DNA of 64,000 nt from UBA1876 sp003446665 (GCA_040616305.1 CP159918.1:1922001-1986000), one strand, 5' to 3'; shown: positions 51,593 to 60,632, counted from the first letter of the stretch. Program-made: numbers and translations. Notes: generated by a model from the sequence alone, not told the origin.

Positions 51593-52588
51593 ATGAGAAA
51601 ACTTTTTGCAAGCTTTCTTTTTGTCTGCGTATTCGCGGCAGCACCATCCGCTCTGGCAAAAGACAGGGTGATTTTTACGGACTGGAGCTGGGATAGCGTG
51701 CAGGTCCACAACAGGATAGCTGGATACATCCTCGAAAAGGGATACGACCGTGAGGTAGATTACGCTTTCTCGGAAGAAATCCCGGGTGTGCTGGGCATAG
51801 AACGGGGAGACTTCCACATAGCAATGGAGGCATGGATCGACAACGCTCCCGGCCTTTTCGACCGTGCCATGAACGGCGGGAATGTGGTCAACCTGGGGAG
51901 GAATTTCCCGGACGCACCCCAGGGCTGGTATGTCCCGACCTACGTGATCGAGGGAGACCCCGAAAGAGGCATAGAGCCAATGGCACCGGACCTGAAATCC
52001 GTCGAAGACCTGCCCAGGTACTGGGAACTCTTCAGGGACCCGGAACAGAAGAACAAGGGTCGATTGTACAACGGTCCTTCGGGATGGAACGTCAGCGTTA
52101 TCAACAAAAAGAAACTCGAGGCATACGGCCTCGATGAAACCTACGTGGCCTTCTACTCGGGTTCAGCGAGCGCCCTGGCCACCGCAATCGCTTCCAACTA
52201 CGAAAAAGGCAACCCTGTTTTGGCCTATTACTGGGAACCCACGCCCCTCCTGGGCATGTACGACATGACAAAACTGGAAGAACCAGCCTATGACCCTGAT
52301 ATCTGGGCTTCCACCGGCGGCTGCGATTTCCCGACCTGCCGCGTGCAAATCATCGCCAACAGGGATTTTATAGAGGCAAACCCCGAGATTGAAGCGATGC
52401 TCAGGCGCTATGAAACAACACTGGAACAGACCAACGCCGCCCTCGCTTACATGAATAAAAACGGTGGCGGCTTAATGCGGGGAGCCATCTGGTTTTTGAA
52501 AAACCACCCCGAAGACTGGAAATCCTGGGTGAAAGATGAAAAACGCATCGGAAAAATCGAAAAAGCCCTCGCAAAGGAGACGCTTTAG
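51593..52588 (+). CDS. Glycine betaine/carnitine-type ABC substrate-binding protein
   Basis: A 331-residue OpuAC-type binding protein with signal peptide (MRKLFASFLFVCVFAAAPSA-LA). The mature start VIFTDWSWDSVQVHNRIAGY, the HIAMEAWIDNAPG segment, and PVLAYYWEPTPLLGMYD with its Trp/Tyr residues fit the aromatic cage for quaternary ammonium groups. No permease or ATPase gene is adjacent, so it must work with a transporter encoded elsewhere. Next to it is a carnitine-type acyltransferase, and a glycine/betaine-reductase operon follows 3 kb on; this supports betaine or carnitine as ligand. AAAGGAG precedes ATG 51593. Confidence 0.9.
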   Translation: MRKLFASFLFVCVFAAAPSALAKDRVIFTDWSWDSVQVHNRIAGYILEKGYDREVDYAFSEEIPGVLGIERGDFHIAMEAWIDNAPGLFDRAMNGGNVVNLGRNFPDAPQGWYVPTYVIEGDPERGIEPMAPDLKSVEDLPRYWELFRDPEQKNKGRLYNGPSGWNVSVINKKKLEAYGLDETYVAFYSGSASALATAIASNYEKGNPVLAYYWEPTPLLGMYDMTKLEEPAYDPDIWASTGGCDFPTCRVQIIANRDFIEANPEIEAMLRRYETTLEQTNAALAYMNKNGGGLMRGAIWFLKNHPEDWKSWVKDEKRIGKIEKALAKETL

Positions 52589-52604
52589 GACGGAGTGATA
52601 ATTG

Positions 52605-54395
52605 ATGTCTCAAGGCATACGTATAAGCGACGATCAGACTCTTCGATTGCCTGTATTGCGTTTCCCGAAACTGAGCGAAACCTGCGCGAGTTTTCTCGAC
52701 TGGGCAGCTCCTTTTCTAAACGGTACGGAGCTTGCCGAAGCGCGCCGCCAGGTAAAGGCCTTTCTGTCTCCCTGGGGAGAGGGACAGGCTCTCCAGCGTG
52801 CACTCAACGAAACCCTTGCTGAAGACCCCTCCTTTTTGGGGTACTTGCCCTACTGGGGAAAATGGTATCTCGAGCAGGACGAACCTCTGGGCCTTTATAC
52901 GAACCCTTATTACCTTCTGGACATGCCGCCTTCGAAACCTCTCGAAAGGGCTGCGGACCTGATTTGTTCCGCTCTCGAGTTCTGTCTTGCCCTGGCGGAC
53001 GGAGCTCTCGTACCCGACGAGTTAAACGGACGTCCTCTTTGCATGAAGCAATATTCGTCAATTTTTGGAGCCGTAAGGCTCCCCGAAGAGGGTCCGGACC
53101 GTTTCGTCCGGTACACTAAACCACGCGGCAGGAGAGGCCTTCCGCGACATATCGCAGTGCTCGCAAAAGGCAGGATTTTTTCCCTGGAAGTTCTCGACGG
53201 AAAAAGCCAACCTTACGGCCGACGTGCCATCGAAGAATCGCTGCGTGTACTGACTTCTACCGCGGGAGCTGCCCAGATTCATCCCGGCATCTTCACGACA
53301 CTCAGGCGCAGCGAGTGGGCCCGTATCCGAAAAGATATCCTGAGAGCCCACAAGAGAAACGAGCAAGCCCTGGAAGCCATCGAGGGCTCTCTATTCGTCC
53401 TCTGCCTGGACGACTACGCCCCGGCTGACGCTGTCGAAGCGGGACGCGCCCTTTTGAGCGGCGGCAACAGGTGGTACGACAAAACACTCCAGATAATAGT
53501 CTTCAGTAACGGCCAGGCAGGTATAAATTTCGAGCATTCGCACCTGGATGGCCTTCCAATGACCAGGCTGGCCCGACACCTGGTCGAAAACAAACCAGGA
53601 CAAAGCGAAATGTCCCGGGGAATTCCGGTTTTTAGGGAGATCTCCCTGAATCTCACCACAGGCCTTCGTAAGCTTATGGAAAAAACAAGCACACGCCTCG
53701 ATCGGGAAGTCGGCGATTTGGGAACTTCGCTTTTGAGGCTTCCTTTGGGAAAAGGTGACATCAAGAATTTCGGAATCAGTCCTGACGCTTTCGTCCAGCT
53801 CGCTTTACTTTTGGCTGGACGAAGACATTGGGATCGTTGGATCAGCATATCCGAGGCAGTGATGCTGAGGCTCTTCGACAGCGGCAGAACGGGAGTCATG
53901 AGGACACTCACACCTGAGGCTCTCTCCTTTGTGACACTTATGAATTCTTCCACGGCAACACGCAAGGCCAGGGCCGAAGCACTAAAGAAAGCATCCAAGG
54001 CGCACAGCGAACGCATCAAGAAATGTCTTGAAGGACGCGGCCCCGAAGAGCACCTTAACGCGCTTTTGGCCATTCATCGCCACAAGGCAGGGAAAGACTC
54101 CCCACGCCCGGTCCTTTTCGCTGGAAAGGCATGGAACCGTTTGCAGGATACACTAATTGCCTCGAGCACTACGAGCGATGAAGGATTGGCCCTGGCCGGC
54201 TGGGGGCCCCTTTCCATGGAAGGTCTCGGTGCAAGGTACATGAAAACCGACCCGAATATCTTGATAAACCTGAGCTACCGGGAAAGCTCCAGTAATGATC
54301 CCGAGGGCTTTATGGAAACGCTTCTGGCCTGTGTAAAAGAGATGATGTTACTGTTCGAGGAAGTCGAAGTCAAAAAGAAAGATACGCCTGTATAG
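52605..54395 (+). CDS. Choline/carnitine O-acyltransferase family protein
   Basis: A 596-residue protein matching the carnitine acyltransferase fold known mainly from eukaryotes. Landmarks in order: LPVLRFPKLSETCASFLDWA (start of family); DMPPSKPLERAADLICSALE; LNGRPLCMKQYSSIFGAVRL; the catalytic His in INFEHSHLDGLPMTRLARHL; the CoA/carnitine segment KNFGISPDAFVQLALLLAGR; and ASSTTSDEG near the STS position. It transfers acyl groups between CoA and carnitine or choline. ATG 52605 is 9 bases from GGAG and 16 bases after the betaine-binding protein gene, so the two are one operon. It has no signal or membrane anchor, so it is cytoplasmic. Confidence 0.88.
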   Translation: MSQGIRISDDQTLRLPVLRFPKLSETCASFLDWAAPFLNGTELAEARRQVKAFLSPWGEGQALQRALNETLAEDPSFLGYLPYWGKWYLEQDEPLGLYTNPYYLLDMPPSKPLERAADLICSALEFCLALADGALVPDELNGRPLCMKQYSSIFGAVRLPEEGPDRFVRYTKPRGRRGLPRHIAVLAKGRIFSLEVLDGKSQPYGRRAIEESLRVLTSTAGAAQIHPGIFTTLRRSEWARIRKDILRAHKRNEQALEAIEGSLFVLCLDDYAPADAVEAGRALLSGGNRWYDKTLQIIVFSNGQAGINFEHSHLDGLPMTRLARHLVENKPGQSEMSRGIPVFREISLNLTTGLRKLMEKTSTRLDREVGDLGTSLLRLPLGKGDIKNFGISPDAFVQLALLLAGRRHWDRWISISEAVMLRLFDSGRTGVMRTLTPEALSFVTLMNSSTATRKARAEALKKASKAHSERIKKCLEGRGPEEHLNALLAIHRHKAGKDSPRPVLFAGKAWNRLQDTLIASSTTSDEGLALAGWGPLSMEGLGARYMKTDPNILINLSYRESSSNDPEGFMETLLACVKEMMLLFEEVEVKKKDTPV

Positions 54396-54549
54396 CAAAA
54401 GCTCTATAAAGGTTTTGGAGCGAAGCGATTTTCAAATACCCGAACATCTAATAAAATAGCGGGTGTATCACGTGTCGTCCGGAGACCGCCTTAGCTGCGG
54501 GCAAGGTAGACATGGCGACACAATCCAGAAGATGAAAGGAGGAGGTCCC

Positions 54550-54996
54550 ATGACTTTCAACATCCGTTCCAATGCTTTCGAAGAGGGGGGCAGGATTCCT
54601 CGCAAGTACACCTGCGATGGGAGTGACCTGTCGCCCGCACTGGAGTGGGAAGGAGAACCCGAAGGTACTCAAAGTTTCGTTCTGATAATGGACGATCCCG
54701 ACGCTCCAGTTGGAACCTTCACTCACTGGACGCTATGGAACATACCGTCTGCCACGCACTCTATCCCCGAGGGATCCTCCACCGGAATATCGGGACGCAA
54801 CGGTTTCGGCCGAATCGGGTATGGTGGTCCATGTCCGCCCAAAGGACATGGACCGCACCGCTACTTTTTCCGTATTTTCGCACTGGACGTTCCCTCCATC
54901 GACCTCAGGGAAGGTTCTACCCGTAAAGAACTGACACAGGCCATCGAATCTCATGTCCTGGCCACGGCGGAGTGTATGGGCATTTACGAACGTTAG
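54550..54996 (+). CDS. YbhB/YbcL-family (PEBP-like) protein
   Basis: A 148-residue protein related to phosphatidylethanolamine-binding/Raf-kinase-inhibitor proteins. The ligand-site motif DDPDAPVGTFTHWTLWNIP and the second motif GPCPPKGHGPHRYFF are complete. The bacterial role is unclear. AAGGAGGAGG precedes ATG 54550, and a strong terminator follows. Confidence 0.93.
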   Translation: MTFNIRSNAFEEGGRIPRKYTCDGSDLSPALEWEGEPEGTQSFVLIMDDPDAPVGTFTHWTLWNIPSATHSIPEGSSTGISGRNGFGRIGYGGPCPPKGHGPHRYFFRIFALDVPSIDLREGSTRKELTQAIESHVLATAECMGIYER

Positions 54997-55012
54997 TTTC
55001 AAAAACACAGTC

Positions 55013-55049
55013 GAGGCCGGGGAAGGTATCTCCCCGGCCTCTTTCTTTT
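55013..55049 (+). terminator. Terminator between the PEBP gene and hup
   Basis: An 11-bp perfect stem (55013-55023 with 55031-55041) is followed by TTTCTTTT. Confidence 0.85.
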
Positions 55050-55165
55050 ACGATGCAAGACAAATATAGTTTCATTTGTCCCGGCATCGCAGTTTCATCA
55101 CATTGCGCTTAGCTTAAGGTCGAAAAAGACGAAAGTCTCACACCGCCTTTTTTGACCGCTATAAC

Positions 55166-55441
55166 CTATGAAACCTTGTCTTTCAGGGTTTTCCCCGCGC
55201 GGAAGGCGGGAACCTTCCTGGCCGGTACGTCAATGACCTTGGAGGGGTCCTGGGGATTGCGTGCCTGTCGGGCGCTGCGTTCCCTGGTCTCGAAAGTCCC
55301 GAAGCCCGCGAGCTGCACTTTCTCGCCCTTTGCAAGGGCCGAAGAAATTTCCTCGACTACAGCTCCTACAACCTCCGCGGCCTTGCTGTTGCTCAAACCA
55401 GTCGCTTTCGCCACAGCCTGAACGAGTTCCGTCTTATTCAC
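55166..55441 (-). CDS. hup: HU-type nucleoid DNA-binding protein
   Basis: A 91-residue protein starting MNKTELVQAVAKATGLSNSK from GTG 55441, with AGGAGG upstream. The HU signature GFGTFETRERSARQARNPQD in the DNA-binding arm and VPAFRAGKTLKDKV at the end are standard. It bends DNA and compacts the nucleoid. The 55442-55653 gap upstream holds its promoter but no further gene was seen. Confidence 0.96.
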   Translation of the reverse strand: MNKTELVQAVAKATGLSNSKAAEVVGAVVEEISSALAKGEKVQLAGFGTFETRERSARQARNPQDPSKVIDVPARKVPAFRAGKTLKDKVS

Positions 55442-55653
55442 TGCGTTACATCCTCCTCTCATAATGGCCGTAATGTCATAGATTATTGCATTGACGGGCT
55501 TTTCCCGCAAGTCAACGGCCTTTTCGAGAATTCAAAGCATTTCCCCTTCGGATCTCTTTAAATGAAGTATACTGGTGCCAGTCTCTTGTGTCCTGCCTTC
55601 CGGTATTTTCGCCTTTCGTGCTTCCTGTTGTTCGATCAAGGGGAAAGACGTGT

Positions 55654-56022
55654 TTAGGGGAGTTTTTCTTGTATCCCGAACGTCTTAAGGCTCAACAAAA
55701 GTTCCAGGTCCATGTTCGCATAATCGTCAAATAGTTCCTTTGGAACAGGGCGTTCCGCCGAAGCTTGAAAGACGCGGTCGACTGCATCCAGCAACAGACA
55801 GACTCCACGGCTGTCGATTTGGCCGTCGTCCTGAAATTCCAGGCAAAGGGATCGGAATGGGTTGCAGCACAACCGGATGCTTCCGGCGAGGGGATGGCCC
55901 TGTAGGGCAAATCCCCTGTCAAGATAGCGAAGACATTCGTTGAAAACCTCCCGCGGGCCGCCCTTGACGCCCCGTGCATTCGGAAACCGTTTCAGGACAA
56001 TGGGATTGTTTGAGATGATCAT
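55654..56022 (-). CDS. grdX: GrdX family protein of the glycine/betaine reductase operon
   Basis: A protein of about 122 residues beginning MIISNNPIVLKRFPNARGV, as GrdX proteins do (ISNNP-type start, then a nucleotide-binding-like fold). The function is unknown, but the gene is a steady companion of grd clusters. ATG 56022 has GGAGG inside the end of grdB; GTG 56034 overlaps the grdB stop and is less well spaced. It is the last gene of the operon. Confidence 0.85.
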   Translation of the reverse strand: MIISNNPIVLKRFPNARGVKGGPREVFNECLRYLDRGFALQGHPLAGSIRLCCNPFRSLCLEFQDDGQIDSRGVCLLLDAVDRVFQASAERPVPKELFDDYANMDLELLLSLKTFGIQEKLP

Positions 56023-56030
56023 GCACTGGT

Positions 56031-57386
56031 TCACCCTCCACTGCCGTTCCGTAATGTCTTGACAGTCTTTTCACCTTTCCTGAATACCGTCTGCCCTTCA
56101 CAGGCTGTGCAGATGGCCCGCAGGGCCCGTTCCAGAAGCTCTAGGCGTATTTCCATTTCTGTCTCGTAATCTTCTTCAGCAGGTGAACCGACGGGGTGCG
56201 GAATAGCCACTCCCTGAATGATCCTGTTTGCCCCCACGGTGAGGGCGATACTGGGGATGGCGGTAATAAGAGCGGTGGGGATGCCGGATCTTTCAATCTC
56301 CCGGGCAAGCGTTGCACCGCAACGCGTCCCTGTGCCTCAGGTCGAAGTCATGACGACTCCGTCAACGCCGGCTTCGTGAAGCATGGCCGCTATCTCCCGT
56401 CCGTACCGTTCGGCTGACTTGACAGCCGTCACATTCCCGACGGTGACGAAGTATTTTTCCAGGAGTTTCCCGAAACCACCCCGTTTCTCGATCTGCCGCA
56501 TGCCATCCAACGGCAGCACTCGGTCTGGGTCGGCATTCGCTGGGACAGGGTCGTACCCTCCGTGGGCAACCTCGAAATCACCACTGTTAAGGTTCTCGAG
56601 CCCCTCGAGGGAATAAACGCACCATTTGGACGCATTATGGGCCTCGATCCTGTCAGGATTGCCCTTTGGGACAATCCCCCCCTCGGTTCCGATGGCAATG
56701 AGGGACTTTGGGAGGTCTGCCACGGGTGGCGCGGGGGGAACGATGTCAAATACGGGCATGGGGAGCTCTGTCACGAAGGGCCTTCCCTCTAGTTTAGCCA
56801 GCAGCATGTCCACAGCCCGTCTGGAGCCCCTTTTGTCCCTGCGTATGTTGACCCGGACTCCCCTCGGATGATAGCCTTCTTCCTCCGGGCTTCCAATGTG
56901 GTCCCCGTCAAGGAGTCGGAGGGCGAAACTGACGACCATCGGCAGCACCTCTCCGATTTTACGTGCTGAATCACCGGTCTTCAGGACAAAAGTCGTTCGT
57001 TTTGCAACATCGACACCCGGGTTTGCGGAATGCATGCCTGAAAGAGCCGGTATCCCAAGCTTCGATACAACGCGGTCACAAAGGATCCCGCAGGCCGTTC
57101 CGAACCTTCCCGCGGCAAAAGCCGGGCCTGCTATCAGGATATCAGCACCGGATTCCCTGATCCAGGGAAGAACGGTATTTTCAAAATCCTCGAGATTTTC
57201 CGCGGCGTAATTGTCACCGCAGATAACTGTACGAACGATCTTCAAACGCCCTTCCGATAGCGATTCAACAAGGTTTCCGAAACCGACAGGACCGTCCTCG
57301 TAAGTCGGTCCGACGCCTGCGCTTTCCTCTCCGCCGATTCCTGCGAAAAACTGGTTTATATAATGTACTACCTTGTATGTCTTCAT
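56031..57386 (-). CDS. grdB: Glycine/sarcosine/betaine reductase selenoprotein B (Sec-containing)
   Basis: The frame is complete only if the in-frame TGA at 56339-56337 is read as selenocysteine: VDGVVMTST-U-GTGTRCGATLAREIE. The product is then 451 residues with Sec at 350, normal for GrdB, GrdF and GrdH. A SECIS-like hairpin lies 11 bases after the TGA. With GrdE-type subunits it forms component B, which binds glycine, sarcosine or betaine and passes the carboxymethyl group to selenoprotein A. Start ATG 57386 has GGAGG 9 bases upstream. Betaine (GrdH) is favoured by the nearby betaine-type binding protein, but the substrate is not proven. grdA, grdC and grdD are not in the window. Confidence 0.95.
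56309..56325 (-). other. Bacterial SECIS-like hairpin in grdB mRNA
   Basis: Reading the minus strand, 11 bases after the TGA a perfect 7-bp stem (GCGTTGC/GCAACGC) closes a GGT loop. Position and apical GU fit bacterial SelB-binding elements. Confidence 0.75.
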
Positions 57387-57404
57387 CTCCGGCACCCTCC
57401 ATCT

Positions 57405-58763
57405 TCAAATAGCCTTAGTGGAAAGGTTCTCCATCCCGAGTTCGTTCGTCGAACCCATGATCCCGGCGATTTCAATGCAAACGGAACCGTCTTCCAGGAG
57501 GCTTCCCGAGTGCCCCCCCGTAATTATTTCCACTGCTTCTATGTGCCCGATGATTTCGTCCATCGGCGGCAATACGACCCTCTCGTTCCCGTTGCCGTTA
57601 GTGACAACCGCGTCGGCCTCCGGGGTCACATCGGCCAGACCCGTAGAAGCTCCGTCACTTCCGGCATATTCGTCGGTTACGATGACTGTCCGAATTCCAG
57701 CCTGTTCAAGCAGCCTGGCGGTCATCATCAGATCGCTCTCCGGGTTGCCACCACCGTCTTCCGAGATAATCGCCCCGTCGGCCCCAAGGCTTCTGGCCAT
57801 CTTCAATACCTGGAAGGCATTCCGCTCCTTTTCCGTAAATGCCGTCCTGACGGGCTGGGCGATAATCCCCAAAAAAGCCAGGGTTTTGCCGTGTTCTTCC
57901 AGAAGATCTAGTGAAATGGGGTCCTTCTGGTGATGAAAGGTCGTGTGCTTGTGGCAAGGCGCCGCGCAATTGCCGCTGACAAGGGCTCCATCAAAAAGTT
58001 CGGTGGGTTGCATGTAAAGCGGTACAGAGCCCTCACGAACGTTCAAACCATATATGTAGTTGTCGTGCAGAAGCCCTTCCGCAAGCACCTGCCGGACATA
58101 CACAACCTTCGGAAGTTCTTTGTACCGCTCATGGATTTCGGGAATCGTCTCATTTTCATAAACATGCTCCTCATAAAATTTAGCATCACCGGCGGTTTTC
58201 CCTATGAGAGCGGCTGCCCTGACGCCGGCCTCGCGAACGGCCTTTTCATGGTCGTGTTTGCCCAGTCCTTCAACAGGCTCGATGACCAGAACTATGTTGC
58301 AAAGCCGAGAAAAGATGGAATATTCCGCTCCAGGGCCAGTCATGTCGATGACACCCTCCTGGAAGTTCACAAGACGCCCTGTGGTCACCACAGCCACCCC
58401 ATCGATGAAAGCAGTAGTTCCACGGCCCGCAATCGTACAGGGAGCCGTGCCGATACACCCCGGGAAGACACATCCCAGACCCTCGACCTTCACCGCCGGC
58501 GCCAGGACATCCTTGACAGGGATGATCCGAACACTTTCTCCGGGTTTGGCGATTCGGATATCCACTGAATGGATATGCCGGTCTTCCAGCAAAGCTTCCG
58601 TGATTTCTTCGCGATTGATGTAAAGCGTCCTTTCCCGGATCTCCGTTGTCTCTCCGAACATAGCATCATCTACAGGGACATTTCTCAATTTCAGCGGGCT
58701 TCCGGCAAGGATTTCGCCGCTCCACTTTTCGACCTGCATCCCCTTTGCAACTTCCTGTGCCAC
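57405..58763 (-). CDS. grdE: Glycine/sarcosine/betaine reductase component B, alpha/beta proprotein (GrdE/G/I family)
   Basis: A 452-residue proprotein. Members self-cleave at an Asn-Cys bond to yield a pyruvoyl-bearing subunit; the site is seen as VSGNCAAPCHKHTTFHHQ near residue 255. The N-terminal half (GLGCVFPGCIGTAPCTIAGR; GPGAEYSIFSRLCNIVLVIE) and the C-terminal half (GIRTVIVTDEYAGSDGASTG; EIITGGHSGSLLEDGSVCIE) are both whole. It is the first gene of grdE-grdB-grdX, with 9 to 18 bases to grdB. GTG 58763 and ATG 58739 are both possible starts. GrdI (betaine) identity is suggested by context only. Confidence 0.93.
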   Translation of the reverse strand: MAQEVAKGMQVEKWSGEILAGSPLKLRNVPVDDAMFGETTEIRERTLYINREEITEALLEDRHIHSVDIRIAKPGESVRIIPVKDVLAPAVKVEGLGCVFPGCIGTAPCTIAGRGTTAFIDGVAVVTTGRLVNFQEGVIDMTGPGAEYSIFSRLCNIVLVIEPVEGLGKHDHEKAVREAGVRAAALIGKTAGDAKFYEEHVYENETIPEIHERYKELPKVVYVRQVLAEGLLHDNYIYGLNVREGSVPLYMQPTELFDGALVSGNCAAPCHKHTTFHHQKDPISLDLLEEHGKTLAFLGIIAQPVRTAFTEKERNAFQVLKMARSLGADGAIISEDGGGNPESDLMMTARLLEQAGIRTVIVTDEYAGSDGASTGLADVTPEADAVVTNGNGNERVVLPPMDEIIGHIEAVEIITGGHSGSLLEDGSVCIEIAGIMGSTNELGMENLSTKAI

Positions 58764-58793
58764 CTTGGCAACCCCCGTTTCCGCTGTTTGTTT

Positions 58794-58909
58794 ATTCTTG
58801 TGAAACTTGTTATACTCTAGTGATAATCCTATCCAAGCTATGGGCCGTTGTCAAGCAGAATGATCCAGTTTCCGGGCCCAAAAACACAAAAGCTTGTAGT
58901 ATTCTTGTG
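58794..58909. promoter_or_regulatory. Divergent grd / XRE regulator control region
   Basis: On the minus strand TTGGAT (58836-58831) and TATAAC (58814-58809) are 16 bases apart, a promoter candidate for grdE. ATTCTTGTG occurs twice in the same orientation, at 58794-58802 just downstream of this promoter and at 58901-58909 before the XRE gene. The repeat is a candidate operator for the XRE-cupin protein. Confidence 0.45.
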
Positions 58910-58953
58910 CATGTGGAACACTGCACACTTTCGACAGCCAAGGGGAGGTCCCA

Positions 58954-59517
58954 ATGGGAATCGAAAAACGAACCGGGGAGAAGATCCGCCGTCTGCGCAA
59001 AGCCCGACACATGACCATAGCCGATCTGGCCGAAGCAGCTCAAATATCAAAAGCGCTGCTGTCGAAAATCGAAAACGGAAGGGTCAGCTCTCCCATAACG
59101 ACCTATGAACGTATCGCGAAACAGCTGGGAACCAGCCTCGGCGCCCTGTTTCAGGAAGCGGAAAAAGACATCTACTGCCTGCATGTTCCGAAAGGCGACA
59201 CCGAATCGGCTGAAAACGGGGGATACGGGTACCGGTTTGAGAAAATCGGCAAAGCCTGGACGAATGACAGGTACATTCCGTTTCTTTTGACCTACTATCC
59301 TCTGGAAGAAGCCGAAATCGAAGTCTCCCCAAGATTTTCCGGGAGCGGCGAAGAGTTTTTCTACATCCTCGAAGGAGAGCTTGAAATGCATTTCGGAGGC
59401 AATGTTTACACCCTGAGACCCGGAGATTCCTTTTTTCTCAGGGCCGAGATCCCCCACGGAGGCCGGGCGAAGGGCGGGAAAAAAGCCATGGCACTCATGA
59501 TCGCCGTTCCGGAATAA
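58954..59517 (+). CDS. XRE-family regulator with C-terminal cupin domain
   Basis: A 187-residue protein. Residues 5-65 are an HTH_3 domain (IRRLRKARHMTIADLAEAAQ; ISKALLSKIENGRVSSPITT) and residues about 105-185 a cupin (FSGSGEEFFYILEGELEMHF; LRPGDSFFLRAEIPHGG). Such regulators sense small amines or amino acids and often control nearby catabolic genes. Divergent from grdE with a 190-base shared control region, it very likely governs the grd operon. GGGGAGG precedes ATG 58954. Confidence 0.93.
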   Translation: MGIEKRTGEKIRRLRKARHMTIADLAEAAQISKALLSKIENGRVSSPITTYERIAKQLGTSLGALFQEAEKDIYCLHVPKGDTESAENGGYGYRFEKIGKAWTNDRYIPFLLTYYPLEEAEIEVSPRFSGSGEEFFYILEGELEMHFGGNVYTLRPGDSFFLRAEIPHGGRAKGGKKAMALMIAVPE

Positions 59518-59564
59518 ACCACAGGTATCGCTCTTTTCACAGGCAGCAGGCACTGCCCATATAA

Positions 59565-59593
59565 GAGGCCGGGAGAGAACCCCTCCCGGCCTC
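59565..59593. terminator. Hairpin between convergent XRE and dctP genes
   Basis: An 11-bp perfect stem (59565-59575 with 59583-59593). No T-run on either strand; still the likely end of both transcripts. Confidence 0.5.
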
Positions 59594-59618
59594 CGGACTT
59601 TCCGGTCGCTTCACCCTG

Positions 59619-60632
59619 TTATTTCATAAGCGGGACCATGATTTCTTCGTAGACAGATTCACCTATATCGCGCTTGATCTTGGGCCAAACCTCGGCACGG
59701 ACCTTCTCGGCTATGGCCTGGAGCTCTTCATCAGTAAAGATGATGATCTCGACACCTTCATCGGCAAGGCGCTGCATGTTCTTTTTCTCGGCATCAGGCG
59801 CTTCGGCCCACCGCTTCGCCTCCAGTTCCCGTCCTAGCTTCGTCAGCAACTCCTGGTCTTCCTTGGAAAGACTGTCCCAGAGATCCTTGTTCATGTACCA
59901 CCACCACATCTCGAAGTGGTCATTATTGGCGTGGAAGTAATTCAGGAGGTCCCTGAAGTTGGCATAGTACCCTTCAGCGCCTCCGCCGATGACACCGTCG
60001 ACGATTCCGGTCTGCAGCGATGTGAACACTTCAGCCCAGGGTACCGGTGTCGCTTGATAGCCCAGAGACTCAGCGGTCAGCTCGAAGGATTTGATCGGCG
60101 GAACACGGATTTTAGCGTTTTTGGGGACGTTGGGATCCGTAGGTGCCGGCACTTCTTTGACCATCCCGATACCGCCGAAATACACCGGCCATCCTGAAAT
60201 AAGGTGGATGTTTTCCTTTTTCTCAAGGATCTCCGCTACCTTTTCGTACACGGAACCGCCCGGGCCGAAGAGTACCTTTGCCTCTTCATAATTTTTCGCC
60301 AGATAGGGCGCCGCGGGCAGGTTCAACTCCTTCGACACCGTCGTGCCCAGGCAGGCGAGCTGTGATTCCACCGCTCCCATGGAACACCGCTCCTGAACTA
60401 CGGTATAGTCACCGAGCTGGCTCGCCGGATAGATATCAAAGACGATCCTTCCGTTGGATTCTTCTTTGATCTTCTCAACCAGCCATTTTACGTCCCTGTC
60501 GATCTCGGTCCCTTCTGGGCGAATATGGCCGATCCTCCATTGGTACTCCGCAGCCAAAACCGTTCCAGCGGTCACAACCAAGACCGCGACCGCCAGGACT
60601 ACCGCAACAAAACGCCATTTCGATTTCATCAT
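59619..60632 (-). CDS. dctP: Orphan TRAP transporter solute-binding protein (DctP family)
   Basis: A 337-residue periplasmic protein with signal peptide (MMKSKWRFVAVVLAVAVLVV to VLA-A). Family features include GRIVFDIYPASQLGDYTVVQ, VFTSLQTGIVDGVIGGG and a C-terminal KxIxRDIGE. GGGAGGG precedes ATG 60632. Unlike the other two, no dctQ or dctM is adjacent in the window; it lies downstream of two cyclodeaminase-like genes in the same direction, so it may supply an amino acid for them. Confidence 0.93.
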   Translation of the reverse strand: MMKSKWRFVAVVLAVAVLVVTAGTVLAAEYQWRIGHIRPEGTEIDRDVKWLVEKIKEESNGRIVFDIYPASQLGDYTVVQERCSMGAVESQLACLGTTVSKELNLPAAPYLAKNYEEAKVLFGPGGSVYEKVAEILEKKENIHLISGWPVYFGGIGMVKEVPAPTDPNVPKNAKIRVPPIKSFELTAESLGYQATPVPWAEVFTSLQTGIVDGVIGGGAEGYYANFRDLLNYFHANNDHFEMWWWYMNKDLWDSLSKEDQELLTKLGRELEAKRWAEAPDAEKKNMQRLADEGVEIIIFTDEELQAIAEKVRAEVWPKIKRDIGESVYEEIMVPLMK

